Origin: Agapetus fuscipes
Lineage: Eukaryota; Arthropoda; Insecta; Trichoptera; Glossosomatidae
Direction of reading: 5' to 3'
NCBI GenBank assembly: GCA_951799405.1
Contig: OX637363.1
Span: forward strand, 4,030,001-4,094,000
DNA: 64,000 bases
This document shows positions 52,601-61,967 of this stretch, piece after piece. The position numbers were made by a program, and so were the translations under genes. The notes beneath the pieces were generated by a model, which had not been told where the DNA came from, searched no databases, and saw only the letters and a list, made by a program, of their open reading frames with translations. The first letter of the stretch is position 1, and each line of letters opens with the position of its first letter.

Positions 52601-55600
52601 GGTCCTCTAGCTCTCTCACTTGATGTGGCAGGTGGTTCCAGGCCAGAGGACCAGCAACTGCAAATGAACGCTCTCCAAACAAAGTATTAAGTAACTCTTT
52701 TTATCGGTTCTTCAATCTTTGATTTTAGCTAGCAAGCTTTGACGTCAAAGTTCGCAAAGCCGACTTTGCTGTGTTTTGGCGGGACTCAAATTCTGCGCAT
52801 ATTATTTTTGAAAAGTATCAATGAAATTTTTATTTTTACTACTTAAAAATATATTTGTTGTGATCCTTGAAACGTACTCTACACAACCATATTATTTTTA
52901 ACCGTTTAACTTACCACTGCAATTACATTATTATTTATTTTTAAATATCGACTGAAACGGTGAAACTGACAGGGCAACTCGTAAATGTGCTGCTTCAACT
53001 ATTGACATTTAATTTTTAGTTGAGGCACACACTTTGTAATCCTTCACTTAAAAATATAGATATATCTTATATTTGTTTAGCTGCTAAAATCTAAATAGAT
53101 CAAAAATGTGCAGATGAAAGTAATATGTAGATTAAAAGTAATATACCCACAAGAAATATGCCCCAAAAGTCACAACCAAAAAACTGCTTATACAAAAAGT
53201 ACTTATTCACATATGAAATTGTTTTTGCCGCAGATGAAGAAGTTCAAGAAAATGTAAGAGAATTTGCAGAAGAAAAACATTTTTTTCTGAACCAGGTATG
53301 ATGCTCATTTAAATTGACTTAAAATGCATTTGTTGAAGTGCTTATTTTGGGACTTTTTGTCTTCAATTTGTCCATCAAATTAACGTTTCGTTGAACATCT
53401 GTGGATGATGTGACTTTTTCAGAGTAGATAAATGTCTAAATGAACTAACTACTGTGCCCTTATTATAAAACATAGCGTAAATTCTCCCTTGTCGCTCAAC
53501 TTAAAAAATGCATGAAAGCTTAATTACTCTTTTTATACTTACGTGTTAGGGTGGAGAATTTACGCAATTTTCATACAAGGAGTACTGTACTCACATGTAT
53601 GCGTAAAACAAGCACTTCAATGTCTAGAGCTGGCCATACGAACCTTAAACCTTTTTATATTCAAAATAATTTACTTACAAAACTCAAAACTTACAGGACT
53701 ATCCAGAATCAGACTGCTTTTCGGCTTCTGGCTCGTCTGATGAATATCAATCTCCATGGGAAAAAGATGAAGTAAGCCATAGCTATTCCAATGGCTCTAT
53801 TAGCGACGAGTCAGCTGACAACATGACGCCCAATACCACTAAAGATAATATCAATAAAATTCATCCTAGCTACAAACCATTAACCCTCATACAACAAGAA
53901 CCTCGCCAGCTTCAACCAGGCTATGTATCACCAACCATCACACAACAAGAACCTCACCAGCTTCAACCAGGCTATGTATCACCAACCATCACACAAGAAG
54001 AACCTCACCAGCTTCAACGAGGCTATGTATCACCAACCATCACACAACACGAACCTCGCCAGCTTCAATCAGGCTATGTATCACCAACCATCACACAACA
54101 AAAGCCTCACCAGCTTCAACCAGGCTATGTATCACCAACCATCACACAACAAGAACCTCACCAGCTTTAACCAGGCTATGTATCAACAACCATCACACAA
54201 CAAGAACCTCACCAGCTTTAACCGGGATGGGTATCACCTATCATTACACAATACGGAAATTTCCAACCACAGGGGAATTGCTTATTTTCAACCTTCACAG
54301 AATATGAACCTCACCAAAAGCTAACAACCCACACGTTGCAAAATACCATAGAACCTGACCTTCTTCAAGCACAAACATATCTTACATCACAAACCACCAC
54401 AGACTACGAGGCTCACCAATCACCAACATACCTCTTGCTGCACAATACAACATAACTAGAGTCTCACCAACCGCAAACATGCCTCATGCCGTTAACCAAC
54501 AATGAGTCAGAGTCTCGTCAACTGCAAGCATACATGCCACAAAACAGCACTAAATACGAATTTGGTCAATTGAAAACATACCACATGCTGCAAAAAACAA
54601 CAAAACTAAAGTCTATCGAACTGCAAACATACCTCGTGGAGCAGAATATCACATCACAGGAGATTTGCCAACCGAAAACATACATCATGACACAAACCAA
54701 TACTGAGCCAAAGTCTCGTCAACCGCAAACAGACATGCCGCAGAACACCACTGAACACGAATCTGGTGAACTGCAAACATACCCCATGCTGCAAAACATA
54801 ACAGAACTGGAGTCTCACGAACTGCAGGTAGAAGTCCTGTCTCCTACTACCGAGGAACATCAATCTCAAGCCGTGGGCTGTAATACTTTGATCAAAAAAG
54901 GGCGTAACACAGATTTTTAGAAGCTTAAGGTGACCTAGTTTATAGCAATGTTTGTGGACCCATGAGTGTCTCATCTATTCAAGGTGTGAGATATTTCTTA
55001 CTCTTCAAGGATGCTGCAACAAGTTACAGGCATGTATATTTTATGAAACATAAAAGTGATGTCATGGAAGCCTTCAAGGGGTACAATGCTATGATTAAGA
55101 ATAAATTCATGCACAATGTCAGAATATTACATACCGACAATGGAACAGAGTATGTAAATAAAGTTTTTAAAGAGTATTTGGAAAGAGAGGGTATAGTTCA
55201 TGAGCGTACTGCACCCTATACGCCAGAACAAAATGGTCGAGCAGAGAGGGAAAATCGTACCATAGTGGAGGGTGCACGTTCAATGTTGTATGCGCGAGAT
55301 ATGCCATTGGAGCTGTGGGCAGAAGCTGTGCAATGTGCTACATATTTATTGAATAGAACATCCTCCACCCAGACCCCAAATACAACAGCTTTTGAATTGT
55401 GGAACGGGACCAGGCCTCAATTAGGACATTTGAAGGTGTTTGGGAGTATAAGCTATGTTCATGTTCCAGATCATTTACGAACAAAGTTGGAGAAGAAAAG
55501 CAAGAAAATGATACTAGTTGGCTATGACAGCACCAACTTCAGAATGTATGATATGAATACAAAGAAAATACCTAACTATCTCAAGAAATGTAATGTTTGA

Positions 55601-58600
55601 TGAACATCATGTTCAAAGCACAAAGAAAAATATTTCACAAATAAGAATTGTTGATGATGAAGCTACCAATATAAATGAGAGTTTGTAACAAGAAGCCAAT
55701 GCAGATGACACTCTAGTTAGCAGTCCGTCAACAGAGAGGGAAGATAGCATGCTGAGTTGTACCGGTGATGACCCAGACTATGAACCATCTCGACAATTGG
55801 AAGATTCAACAATACAGACAACGAATTTGAGACCACGGATGAATAAAAATTATGAAGCAAATCTTGTCGAGCTGTCATTGCCTCAAACATATGCAGAGGC
55901 ACTGAATAGTCCACAAAAGGCTGAATGGTCCAAAGCTATTCAAGAAGAATTAACAGCACATAAAGAAAACAATACCTGGGCTACGGTTAAAAGGTCTGCT
56001 CAACGAACCCATACTACGATGTGGGTTTTTAACATAAAGAAGAATGAGAATAGTCAAATAGCTCGTTTATGTGCAAAAGGGTTTAATCAAATTAACCATA
56101 TTGATTATCCAGAAATATTTTCTCCAACAACCCGTTATGATTCTATAAGAAAAAATCTTTCTTATGCTGCAAAGTATAATTTAGAAATTCAAAAGTTTGA
56201 TTTCGACTAATACTTTTTGTTTATCAGTCAGTATATAGATAGAGTTCAATTTTAGTGGGAGTATTGGGTTTATAAAAATTTAACTTGGTTGATGAACTTG
56301 GTTGATGAAAATGATTGGGTGATGAACGAGTGTGGTATAAAAGAGAATATGAGAATGAAAGTACAAAAAAGTACGATGAGATGGTTCGGACATCTCGAAA
56401 GAATGGATGATGAACGACTAACGAAGAAAGTGTACAAAGGAAATGTCAGAGGAAAGCGCGGAAGGGGAAGGCCGAGGAAAGAATGGTTAGACCAAATAGG
56501 TGAGATTGCGAAAGAATGGAACCTGCAGAGTGAAAATAAGAGAAGAGTATGTATGAAAAAGGTGATGAATATTGAGGAAATGAAAGTGGTTTGTACGGAC
56601 AGAAAAAAGTGGAGGCGCATCTGCGGAGGTACCGGCCACCCCTAGTGGAACGGCGGCAGGATACAGTAACAGTAACAGTAACCTATAGAGTTATGATACC
56701 TTTTAGAAATAATCATTGGAAGCATTGAACAAATTATTATTGTTGTAACTGAGTATTCGTACAATAAAATTGTTATGTACCTATAGTAAGAAAAATAAAA
56801 AATAAGTTTTTGCACTATAAAAAGATATTTTCTTCAAATAAAAGCTCATAATCCAATAGTTTTGAAAATTGAATGAACTTATTTATTACCCCTTCGGGGA
56901 TAACGCGGCAAGAAGTTACACTATATGTGTAGCTTAGGTGCGTTGCGTTGCGTTGTTATTTCTGCCCAGCCCCATTCATACTAACAGCTTGTGGTGGAGT
57001 CCGGTGGGCTACACGTATTGCATCATCATTTCATAGCACGTGTTGTCTGTCACATAATATTATTACGTAAGTGCGTTGTTTGACGCCAAATTCTGCATTT
57101 TAAAGGGTGTAAGACGTGTATTAGATTAGATCTTTTAAAAAACTCGTATATTGGAGGACGCGCGATTAACCGTAAGCACAAAAGACGCGACAAGGGCCCT
57201 CTAATAGTCCGTATATAAAAAATATACGAGTGGACGTGAAAAAGTAAATGACGCAATAAGTACACCAAGACAAATGGTGCGTGAATATCCATAATTTTTT
57301 GTTTTTTAAAAAACTGAGTTGAGCAGGAAAGTTGCATACAATATAGAAGTCAATATTCGCAGAAACTTTAGTTACAAACTTAGTGGAAAGGACGGAAGCC
57401 ATAAGTCGGTGTCCCTGTATGGACGCAACAACTATACCGTGATGTATATATATATATATATATATATATTGTTATGAATTTAGGGTTCAAAAGTCTTTCA
57501 ATTAAAAATACTGGTCTTCTTATACAGTTGCTTATTTTTACACTTAAATAATAATTTATTTTCATATAGGTAGTCTTGACTATTCCATTACACTTGGTTT
57601 CTGTTCACTGGTTTTGTTTCAATGTATATAGTAGTAAAGCTCGTAGAATACTGGCTCTGCAAGCAACTCGCACCCTTCTTATACTCTTCAAAACAGTACA
57701 ATCTAGATCTATATTCGCTAGACAGTTCCAGAAAGGCGTAGTAATCATTATTTCTCGATGCTTCTATAATTCAATGAATTATTTTTATTCAATGATTCCT
57801 ACCCACACAATACAATACAGAATTCTTATAACTATAACTAATACCTACTTATTTTAAATATTTATATTTCATATTTACATAACAATATATATGAATGCCA
57901 CTATGTTCCTTGACTTATAGGTTGTTATGCGGCTGACCACCCATACTGTAAAAAATTGGTTCACTTTGCCAATGTCACCCCTGTTTCAGGGAAGGACGGC
58001 AAGAGTTGCAAGGCTTATGTTCATTTGAGATTGGGTTTTTATATTGTAGGTCCACGTGCGGCATGTGTAAGCGCGAAATTATACATGTCTGCTTGTGGGA
58101 ATGCATTTAATATAAATCTTAAATGATATATATCTTTGCAGCTTAGATTAGATTAGATTAGACTAAGCTACACATAGTGTAACTCTTTGCTGCGTTATCC
58201 CCGAAGGGGTCGCATGTGGCGAGTGAACCTATTTTTATTTTTACAGGTAAGGGGGCCGGCCTTACGCCAACCACAAATGGTAAAAATTAAGGTTTAAGTA
58301 ATAAATCGTAGATCATTTACAGATATTTTCTAATCTGATCTAAGCTGCAAATATATTTATCATTTAAGATTTATATTAAATGCATTCCCACAAGCAGACA
58401 TGTATAATTTCGCGCTAACACATGCCGCATGTGGACCTACAATATAAAAACCCAATCTCAAATGAACATAAGCCCTGCAACTCTTGCCGTCCTTCCCTGA
58501 AACAGGGGTGACATTGGCAGAATGAACCATTTTTTTTTTTACAGTATGGGTGGTCAGCCGCATACCAACCTGTAAGTCAAGGAACATACATGACAAATTA

Positions 58601-61267
58601 CATTTTTTTTAATAATAAAAAAAATATTTCCAAAAAGTTAATTCAAAATCAAAGACATCGTTGGTGGAAAATAAAGCATTTCGACGGTTAAAAGGAAGTT
58701 GGGTATAAGCGATGTTTTAGTCAAAAGTGAGTTATGATTGTCATCTTCCATTGAAATCATCTCGAATTGAAATTTTCCACTCTTTTAGCGATTCATCTCT
58801 CTCTTGTTTAACTTTTCAGCATCATGCAAGGACGCCAATGAAGAGTACAGCGAGGACTCCGTGGTTGTCAGCTACTGCGACTCTAATGATGAGAAAGTCT
58901 CCGGCTGTGTCCCCAAGTCTGGATACGTGTACAAGTCAAAGAACAACAAGGTGACTTGCAAGAAGGAACGCTGCAGTAAGTAACAATATTACTGATTGAG
59001 AACAGTTTTTTCTTTCATTTCTGGAATCCCAAAATAAACAAAAAAATGTCCCTAACCTGCATTTTCATGCCAAGATGCTGTTACGTTTTCTGCTGGATTC
59101 TATCTAATTAAAATGCCAGAATTTATTTTTCACAATTTACAATTTATTTCACAACTTGACAATCACTCTTTACATGTGTTACTTAGCGAATTGTTCTCTT
59201 GTGACTCCCTGTTCGTGCCATTTTGATCACTTTTATAATAAACCAAAGGGGTCTTTCTCGCACTTACTAGATCATTTCACCACCAGAACATTATGTACAT
59301 TATACAAACACAATCACAACTACTTCCAGACGGTTCCATCTCACGTGTATCTGTGTGCGTATATAAGCGTACGTATTTCAAGTTCTCAGTAAAACAAAAA
59401 TCATTAGAAATCTTGTAGGATATATGTATATATATTTTTTATTATTTGTCGGTGTTATAGCCGAGGGGGCCAAGTGGCCGATCTTTCTAGCCTATTTGGA
59501 ATAGAATAATTTTGGTTCAATCCCCGCTTGGGTCACTTAATTTCAACTTTGACCCTGGTTCAACAGATGTCATTGGGTAATTATTAATTAATAATTCATT
59601 AATTTAAACAATAATGAATTATTAATTGATGATATTAATAACTGTTTCTGGCCAGGCAGAATAGGTTGGTGAATTCCATCCCTATTCACAAATCTATTTT
59701 TTTATATAAAAAAAAAAAAGATCATTGATTGCCGACCATAGTTCCCCTTAGCAACGATGCTGCAAGCTTCTAAACAAAAAGAGACACAGCTGATCTTTGT
59801 TATTATGGTGTTAAAAGTACCATTTGAATGACTTTAAATTTAGCTATGGGCATTGAATATTTCATGCCCATCTAATAATCAATCACATTAATGACAAAAA
59901 AATGGACTAAATAAACATTAGTGTTAATGGTTTATTTCATCATTTTCATAGGTGATGGATGTGGACAGAATGAAGAGCACTCCAGGAACTGTCGCTGCGA
60001 AGGCACCTGCTCTAAACGCTCCCCTACCAGCTGTGCCAAGAACCGTGTAGGCTTTGTCTGCAAGGTTGGATTCGTCAGAGACAATGGAAAGTGCATTAAC
60101 CCCAAAACATGCAGTAAGTTGATCAATTGATCAAATAATTTATGGTCATCTTGCAGTCTCACCACCATCCTCCAGGAATCTCTATCTTGTGTAGCCTAAG
60201 CCATGGTCCACTGACACTTTTGTGAAATATCTTTGCAGGTGATTTTGTCGTTTATTTACTTTTTTGGTATCACTATCACCTGGACTGCGGACCGGTCAAC
60301 CTTATAGTCTCATTACCATCCTCTAGGACTCCTGTCTTGTGCAACCTTAGTCTCTCTGAGCTATGTTCTGTCGATAAGCCTTCAAAACAGCCTCTGTGCT
60401 CTACCCTCACTGCTATCAACAAGGTCATAGTGGCCAAAAGAGCGAAAAAATCAAATTTTGCAGACAGGAGCTTTGCGGTGGCAGGGTCGGTTGCCTGGAA
60501 TAATTTGTCTGTAGGAGTTCGGACAAACTAGCCTATCACCACCTTCAGAAAGAGACTGAAGACACTCTTTTTTTCCAGAAGCCATGTTACAGGAAAAAAA
60601 TCATCCATTATCATCACTGACTCCAAATACGGAACAACTTCCTCTTACGTCGTATTTCAATTGCACTGCCACGACATTTGTCTTGTACCCACTCCTTGTC
60701 GACCTTCAATTTGCCCTGTATTAGTTGATGTAGATGGAGCAATTGATAAATGGATTAGACATCTAGGAACCCTGTATGCAGATGGATCAATTGATAAATG
60801 GACTAGACAGGGCAAGACTAGACAGGGCAGGGCAAGCTTCAGGACAGAGCAAGCTTCAGAAGGAAGGTAAGACTAGACAGGACAGGGCAAGCTTCAGTAG
60901 GAAGCTGAAGACACACCTATTTGAAAGGTCATACCCGGAATAAAGGGCGCTTGAGTCTAAATTTTAGTGAAAACAGCGCTTTTTAAAAGAAATCAACCAA
61001 ATATATAGACATATACCTAGGAGATGGAGATGAAGAAGGAGAGCAATTTATAAATGAACTAGAGTTAATGATTGTTTTGTGGCTATTTCAGAGTGCGGTG
61101 AAAGCCAAGCCTGGGCCAAGACCTGTGACGATTGTGAGGAAACCTGCGGCAACAGGAAGCCAGCCAGAAAGTGTGCCAGCAAGATGGGATGCGTGTGTGC
61201 TCCAGGTCTCATCAGAGACTGCAAGGGAGGCAAATGCATCGACCCCAAGAAGTGCCCAAAGGCATAA
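47602..61267 (+). CDS. Multi-TIL-domain secreted protein gene, five spliced exons
   Basis: Exons: 47602-47794, 49137-49310, 58820-58975, 59952-60113 and 61092-61267. All four introns are GT..AG and all are phase 1, and the sum is 861 nt, an exact 287 codons including TAA. The protein is about 286 residues: signal peptide (MKFFLLFFFFVAAVNAG), a Thr/Pro-rich linker with repeated TTPVP, then four cysteine-rich modules, one per exon. TIL domains are small five-disulfide folds that usually inhibit serine proteases outside the cell. Modules 1, 3 and 4 are recognisable TIL units with 8, 8 and 10 cysteines; module 2 has only five. Symmetric phase-1 exons explain how modules are duplicated or shuffled without frame loss. 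The gene is head to head with the minus-strand TIL gene (start 30628). Intron 2 (9.5 kb) holds several transposons and another candidate gene. Confidence 0.88.
47883..48090 (+). repeat. Dimeric SINE, first head and linker only
   Basis: GACCGGTTCGTAGCTCAGTG, a deletion inside the tRNA-like head, CCCGGCGGAGCAC, then the linker to TTGTAGCGACGACCAAGCTC. Confidence 0.8.
48490..48712 (+). repeat. Rep-A copy with internal deletions
   Basis: GAGACTGACCCCCCATACTG to TATCTTTGCAGCTTAGATTA. The CACCCCTG and TTATGTTC blocks are missing. Confidence 0.85.
48770..48905 (-). repeat. SINE-2 copy with tRNA-like head
   Basis: Minus strand: ACTGGTTCGAATCCCACCTG (B box), TTCGACCCTGGTTCAAAAGA, then the palindromic AT-rich body. 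Confidence 0.7.
49137..49310 (+). CDS. Exon 2: TIL module 1
   Basis: Acceptor TTGATTTTAG at 49127-49136. It encodes SCENPNEEYKEAHPICKATC through GCYCKDGFVLNKAGG to CIDVADC: eight cysteines, with the CxC core. The donor is GTAAGC at 49311. It has the same 174-nt length as the TIL exon of the minus-strand gene. Confidence 0.92.
49440..49500 (+). repeat. RTE-type 3' terminus with (GAA)n tail
   Basis: GCGAAGGCTGATGGAGGCCA, then a CATCGAAGAAGAAGAAGG tail, as at the end of RTE-type elements. No 5' part is seen. Confidence 0.5.
49641..49684. repeat. (AT)n microsatellite
   Basis: An uninterrupted dinucleotide run. Confidence 0.95.
49992..50697 (+). mobile_element. RTE-like 3' end followed by its Rep-A 3' UTR
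   Basis: The coding end (49992-50324) reads NDFVREECGVRESVKVKIKR, MLRWFGHLERMSDERLTKKV, GRPRKVWKDQISEIANEWDI and KKVMTLDEMKEVCKDRKKWR, ending LICNVDF and a stop. A spacer and a full Rep-A unit (50445-50697) with a TTATAGATTATT tail follow. This is the clearest case tying Rep-A to an RTE 3' UTR. Confidence 0.92.
50772..51271 (+). repeat. Dimeric tRNA-derived SINE, best copy (~500 bp)
   Basis: Head 1: GTAGCTCAGTGGTTACACTG (A box region) and GGGTTCGATTCCCGGCG (B box). Linker: CTTCGCTGGGTTGAAAAATT to GTAGCGACGACGATCAAGCT. Head 2: TAGCTCAATTGGTAGAATGC and GGGTTCGATCTC. Body: GCTGGGAAACCCCCACTTCA, GGCCGGCCCCCTTACCTG, CCCCTTCGGGGATAACGCAG, then TAGCTTAGTTGCG and a run of eight T. It is non-coding and would depend on a LINE for movement. 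Confidence 0.92.
51415..51475 (+). repeat. tRNA-like SINE head scrap
   Basis: GACCGGTCCGTAGTCTAGTG and GTTAACGCTTCAGACTCCTG, cut before the B box. Confidence 0.7.
51845..52450. other. Interval with repeated TTGCGTCC/GGACGCAA motifs
   Basis: The octamer or its complement appears near 51848, 51882, 51898, 51914 and 51992, and also at 49700 and 57420, suggesting an older element around the hAT-like one. Opposed small openings at 52127-52372 and 52248-52511 have no recognisable domain. Confidence 0.4.
52455..52735 (-). pseudogene. CR1/L2-like 3' fragment
   Basis: Closely matches 23580-23830 (plus strand GCGCCGTTTCGTGATGTAAT, GCATTCCGGAACTTTCCATG, GGCAGGTGGTTCCAGGCCAG), with an ATGATGATG tail at 52457-52468. 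Confidence 0.8.
52736..53157. other. No recognised feature
   Basis: AT-rich sequence upstream of the candidate Gln-rich gene. No clear promoter. Confidence 0.35.
53158..54920 (+). pseudogene. Unrecognised Gln/Thr-rich tandem-repeat gene with three in-frame stops
   Basis: Exon 1 would be 53158-53295 (46 codons, MPQKSQPKNCLYKKYLFTYE to EEKHFFLNQ), with donor CAG|GTATGA. Exon 2 would start at 53697 after ACTTACAG. Both are phase 0, and exon 2 stays in one frame to 54918 (DYPESDCFSASGSSDEYQSP, then the repeats). Seven 51-bp units (53907-54263) encode QLQPGYVSPTITQQEPH. Further degenerate repeats rich in Gln, Thr and Tyr (ELQTYPMLQNITELES type) follow. Stops at 54168 and 54219 are the same CAA-to-TAA change in neighbouring units; a third is at 54453. 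I do not recognise the family. It could be a decayed host gene, an element-borne gene or a polymorphic null allele. It lies in intron 2 of the TIL gene, just before a Copia fragment. Confidence 0.5.
53907..54263 (+). repeat. Seven tandem 51-bp units
   Basis: Units start at 53907, 53958, 54009, 54060, 54111, 54162 and 54213, each beginning CAGCTTCAACCAGGCTATGT or a close variant. Units 6 and 7 share the nonsense change. Confidence 0.95.
54932..55600 (+). pseudogene. Copia integrase core
   Basis: DLVYSNVCGPMSVSSIQGVR begins the catalytic core. FLLFKDAATSYRHVYFMKHK, ILHTDNGTEYVNKVFKEYLE and TAPYTPEQNGRAERENRTIV contain the Asp, Asp and Glu expected in a DDE integrase. The C-terminal part has LRTKLEKKSKKMILVGYDS. 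A frameshift near 55590 separates it from the downstream RT part. There is no GKGTV or HHCC region upstream. Confidence 0.9.
55601..56210 (+). pseudogene. Copia linker and RT N-terminus
   Basis: After the frameshift the text continues VMFDEHHVQSTKKN, a TAA at about 55686, then DPDYEPS, LPQTYAEALNSPQKAEWSKA, LTAHKENNTWATVKR and LCAKGFNQINHIDYPEIFSP. It stops at NLEIQKFDFD, exactly where the first RT catalytic block should begin. Confidence 0.85.
56275..56690 (+). pseudogene. RTE-like 3' fragment with (AGTAAC)n tail
   Basis: NECGIKENMRMKVQKSTMRW, FGHLERMDDERLTKKVYKGN, GKRGRGRPRKEWLDQIGEIA and KWRRICGGTGHP, stop, then GGATACAGTAACAGTAACAG. It aligns by eye with the C-terminus of the ORF at 24122-25753. 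Confidence 0.9.
56885..56957 (+). repeat. SINE-1 3' end scrap
   Basis: CCCCTTCGGGGATAACGCGG, AGAAGTTACACTATATGTGT and GTGCGTTGCGTTG. Confidence 0.75.
56958..57900. other. No recognised gene; (AT)n at 57444-57470
   Basis: Overlapping short openings on the minus strand (57050-57565) have no recognisable domain. A GGACGCAA motif lies at 57421. Confidence 0.4.
57900..58165 (+). repeat. Rep-A copy, full length
   Basis: From TGTTCCTTGACTTATAGGTT to (TTAGA)n. One of the least diverged copies; nearly identical to 6592-6845. Confidence 0.92.
58163..58280 (-). repeat. SINE-1 body fragment
   Basis: CTAAGCTACACATAGTGTAA, GCGTTATCCCCGAAGGGGTC and GGGGGCCGGCCTTACGCCAA. Confidence 0.75.
58328..58588 (-). 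repeat. Rep-A copy, full length
   Basis: Plus strand: TCTAATCTGATCTAAGCTGC to ACCTGTAAGTCAAGGAAC. It forms an inverted pair with 57900-58165. Confidence 0.9.
58820..58975 (+). CDS. Exon 3: degenerate cysteine module 2
   Basis: Acceptor TTAACTTTTCAG (58808-58819). It encodes SCKDANEEYSEDSVVVSYCD and SGYVYKSKNNKVTCKKERC: only five cysteines and no CxCxxG core. The donor is GTAAGT. Its start (DANEEY) resembles module 1 (NPNEEY), so it is probably a diverged TIL unit that has lost its inhibitor loop. Confidence 0.85.
59000..59454. other. Intron sequence, no recognised feature
   Basis: AT-rich; a short opening at 59156-59392 has no domain. Confidence 0.4.
59455..59720 (+). repeat. tRNA-derived SINE-2, full copy
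   Basis: The head GTTATAGCCGAGGGGGCCAA with GGTTCAATCCCCGC looks like a class II (Leu/Ser-type) tRNA. The body GACCCTGGTTCAACAGATGT, a palindromic AT-rich part and an A-rich end follow. Shared with 4008-4199 and 48770-48905. Confidence 0.8.
59952..60113 (+). CDS. Exon 4: TIL module 3
   Basis: Acceptor CATTTTCATAG. It encodes SDGCGQNEEHSRNCRCEGTC and VGFVCKVGFVRDNGKCINPK, ending TC: eight cysteines. The first Cys of the usual CxC pair is replaced (GFVC). The donor is GTAAGT at 60114. Confidence 0.9.
60120..60600. pseudogene. Non-LTR scraps in intron 4
   Basis: Bases 60150-60215 on the minus strand match the RTE-type end at 44040-44110. Bases 60430-60590 on the plus strand encode RAKKSNFADRSFAVAGSVAW, NNLSVGVRTN, a stop, and FRKRLKTLFF, a CR1/L2 C-terminus. 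Confidence 0.7.
60725..60990 (+). repeat. Minisatellite and CR1/L2 terminal scrap
   Basis: GATGGATCAATTGATAAATG-type and GACTAGACAGGGCAGGGCAA-type units recur from 60730 to 60890. RKLKTHLFERSYPE and GAAAACAGCGCTTTT then mark a CR1/L2 end. Confidence 0.65.
61092..61267 (+). CDS. Exon 5: TIL module 4 and stop
   Basis: Acceptor GGCTATTTCAG. It encodes KCGESQAWAKTCDDCEETCG, GCVCAPGLIRDCKGGKCIDP and KKCPKA, then TAA. I count ten cysteines and the full CVCAPG core, the most canonical TIL unit of the gene. Confidence 0.93.
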
Positions 61268-61580
61268 TCTGTGTCTGAATCTCTCAACTCATCTCCAATT
61301 CTTAATTTTGTCGTTGTAATGTATTCTTGATTGTGTATTTCATCCAATACTGAATTTTTAAGATGATTCTTATTAAGATAACAAATATATCAATCTTTTC
61401 AACATTTATTTTGCTCTTTGATTTCGCATTTTGAACATAAATGAATATTATTGTAAAAGAAAAGAAAATATCATCAGACGAAACAAACAATTTCTACCTA
61501 TATATGAGATTGAAGTATTTTAAGTTTGTTATATGAGAGTGTATCCAGATACTTTTGAATGTTTGCAAAAGATCTATTAA

Positions 61581-61963
61581 CCCTTTCAGACCGTGGGTAT
61601 GTTTAAACATACACAGATTTCAAAATTTTATCATGGTAGGTACAAAACTCATAGAGGCGTGGAATTTTTTTTATTTGCTAGCTGGTATTCTTGCTTACAG
61701 CATTATATTTTTTCTTTATGTTTCTTGCTTGCATTTTAACCGCCATAACGTCTGTCAACTGTCAAGCCGGCTTGCGTTTCAACTCTGACAATTTTTCCCC
61801 TTAAAAATCGTCAATTTTCAAGGTAAATTGAAAAAAAAAAAATCTATAATTTTAACACTAAAAAAAAAAAAAGATTGGAAATTTTTTTAAAAAATATAAA
61901 TAAAGAAATCCACACTAAAAAATTTTTTTTTTTTATCTAGAAATATGGTCAGGTCTGAAAGGG
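61581..61963. mobile_element. piggyBac-like MITE with TTAA duplication
   Basis: TTAA-CCCTTTCAGACC on the left (61577 onwards) and GGTCTGAAAGGG-TTAA on the right (to 61967). TTAA target plus CCC-starting ends is the piggyBac signature. The 383 bp interior is non-coding. Confidence 0.9.
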
Positions 61964-61967
61964 TTAA

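Larger units (their letters stand above)
54930..56255 (+). mobile_element. Copia LTR retrotransposon, internally deleted
   Basis: An integrase core is followed by the beginning of RT, then an abrupt join to a purine-rich stretch (TTTTAGTGGGAGTATTGG, about 56242-56259) that resembles the polypurine tract before a 3' LTR. Gag, protease, most of RT and RNase H are missing, and no LTR pair was found. Confidence 0.8.
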
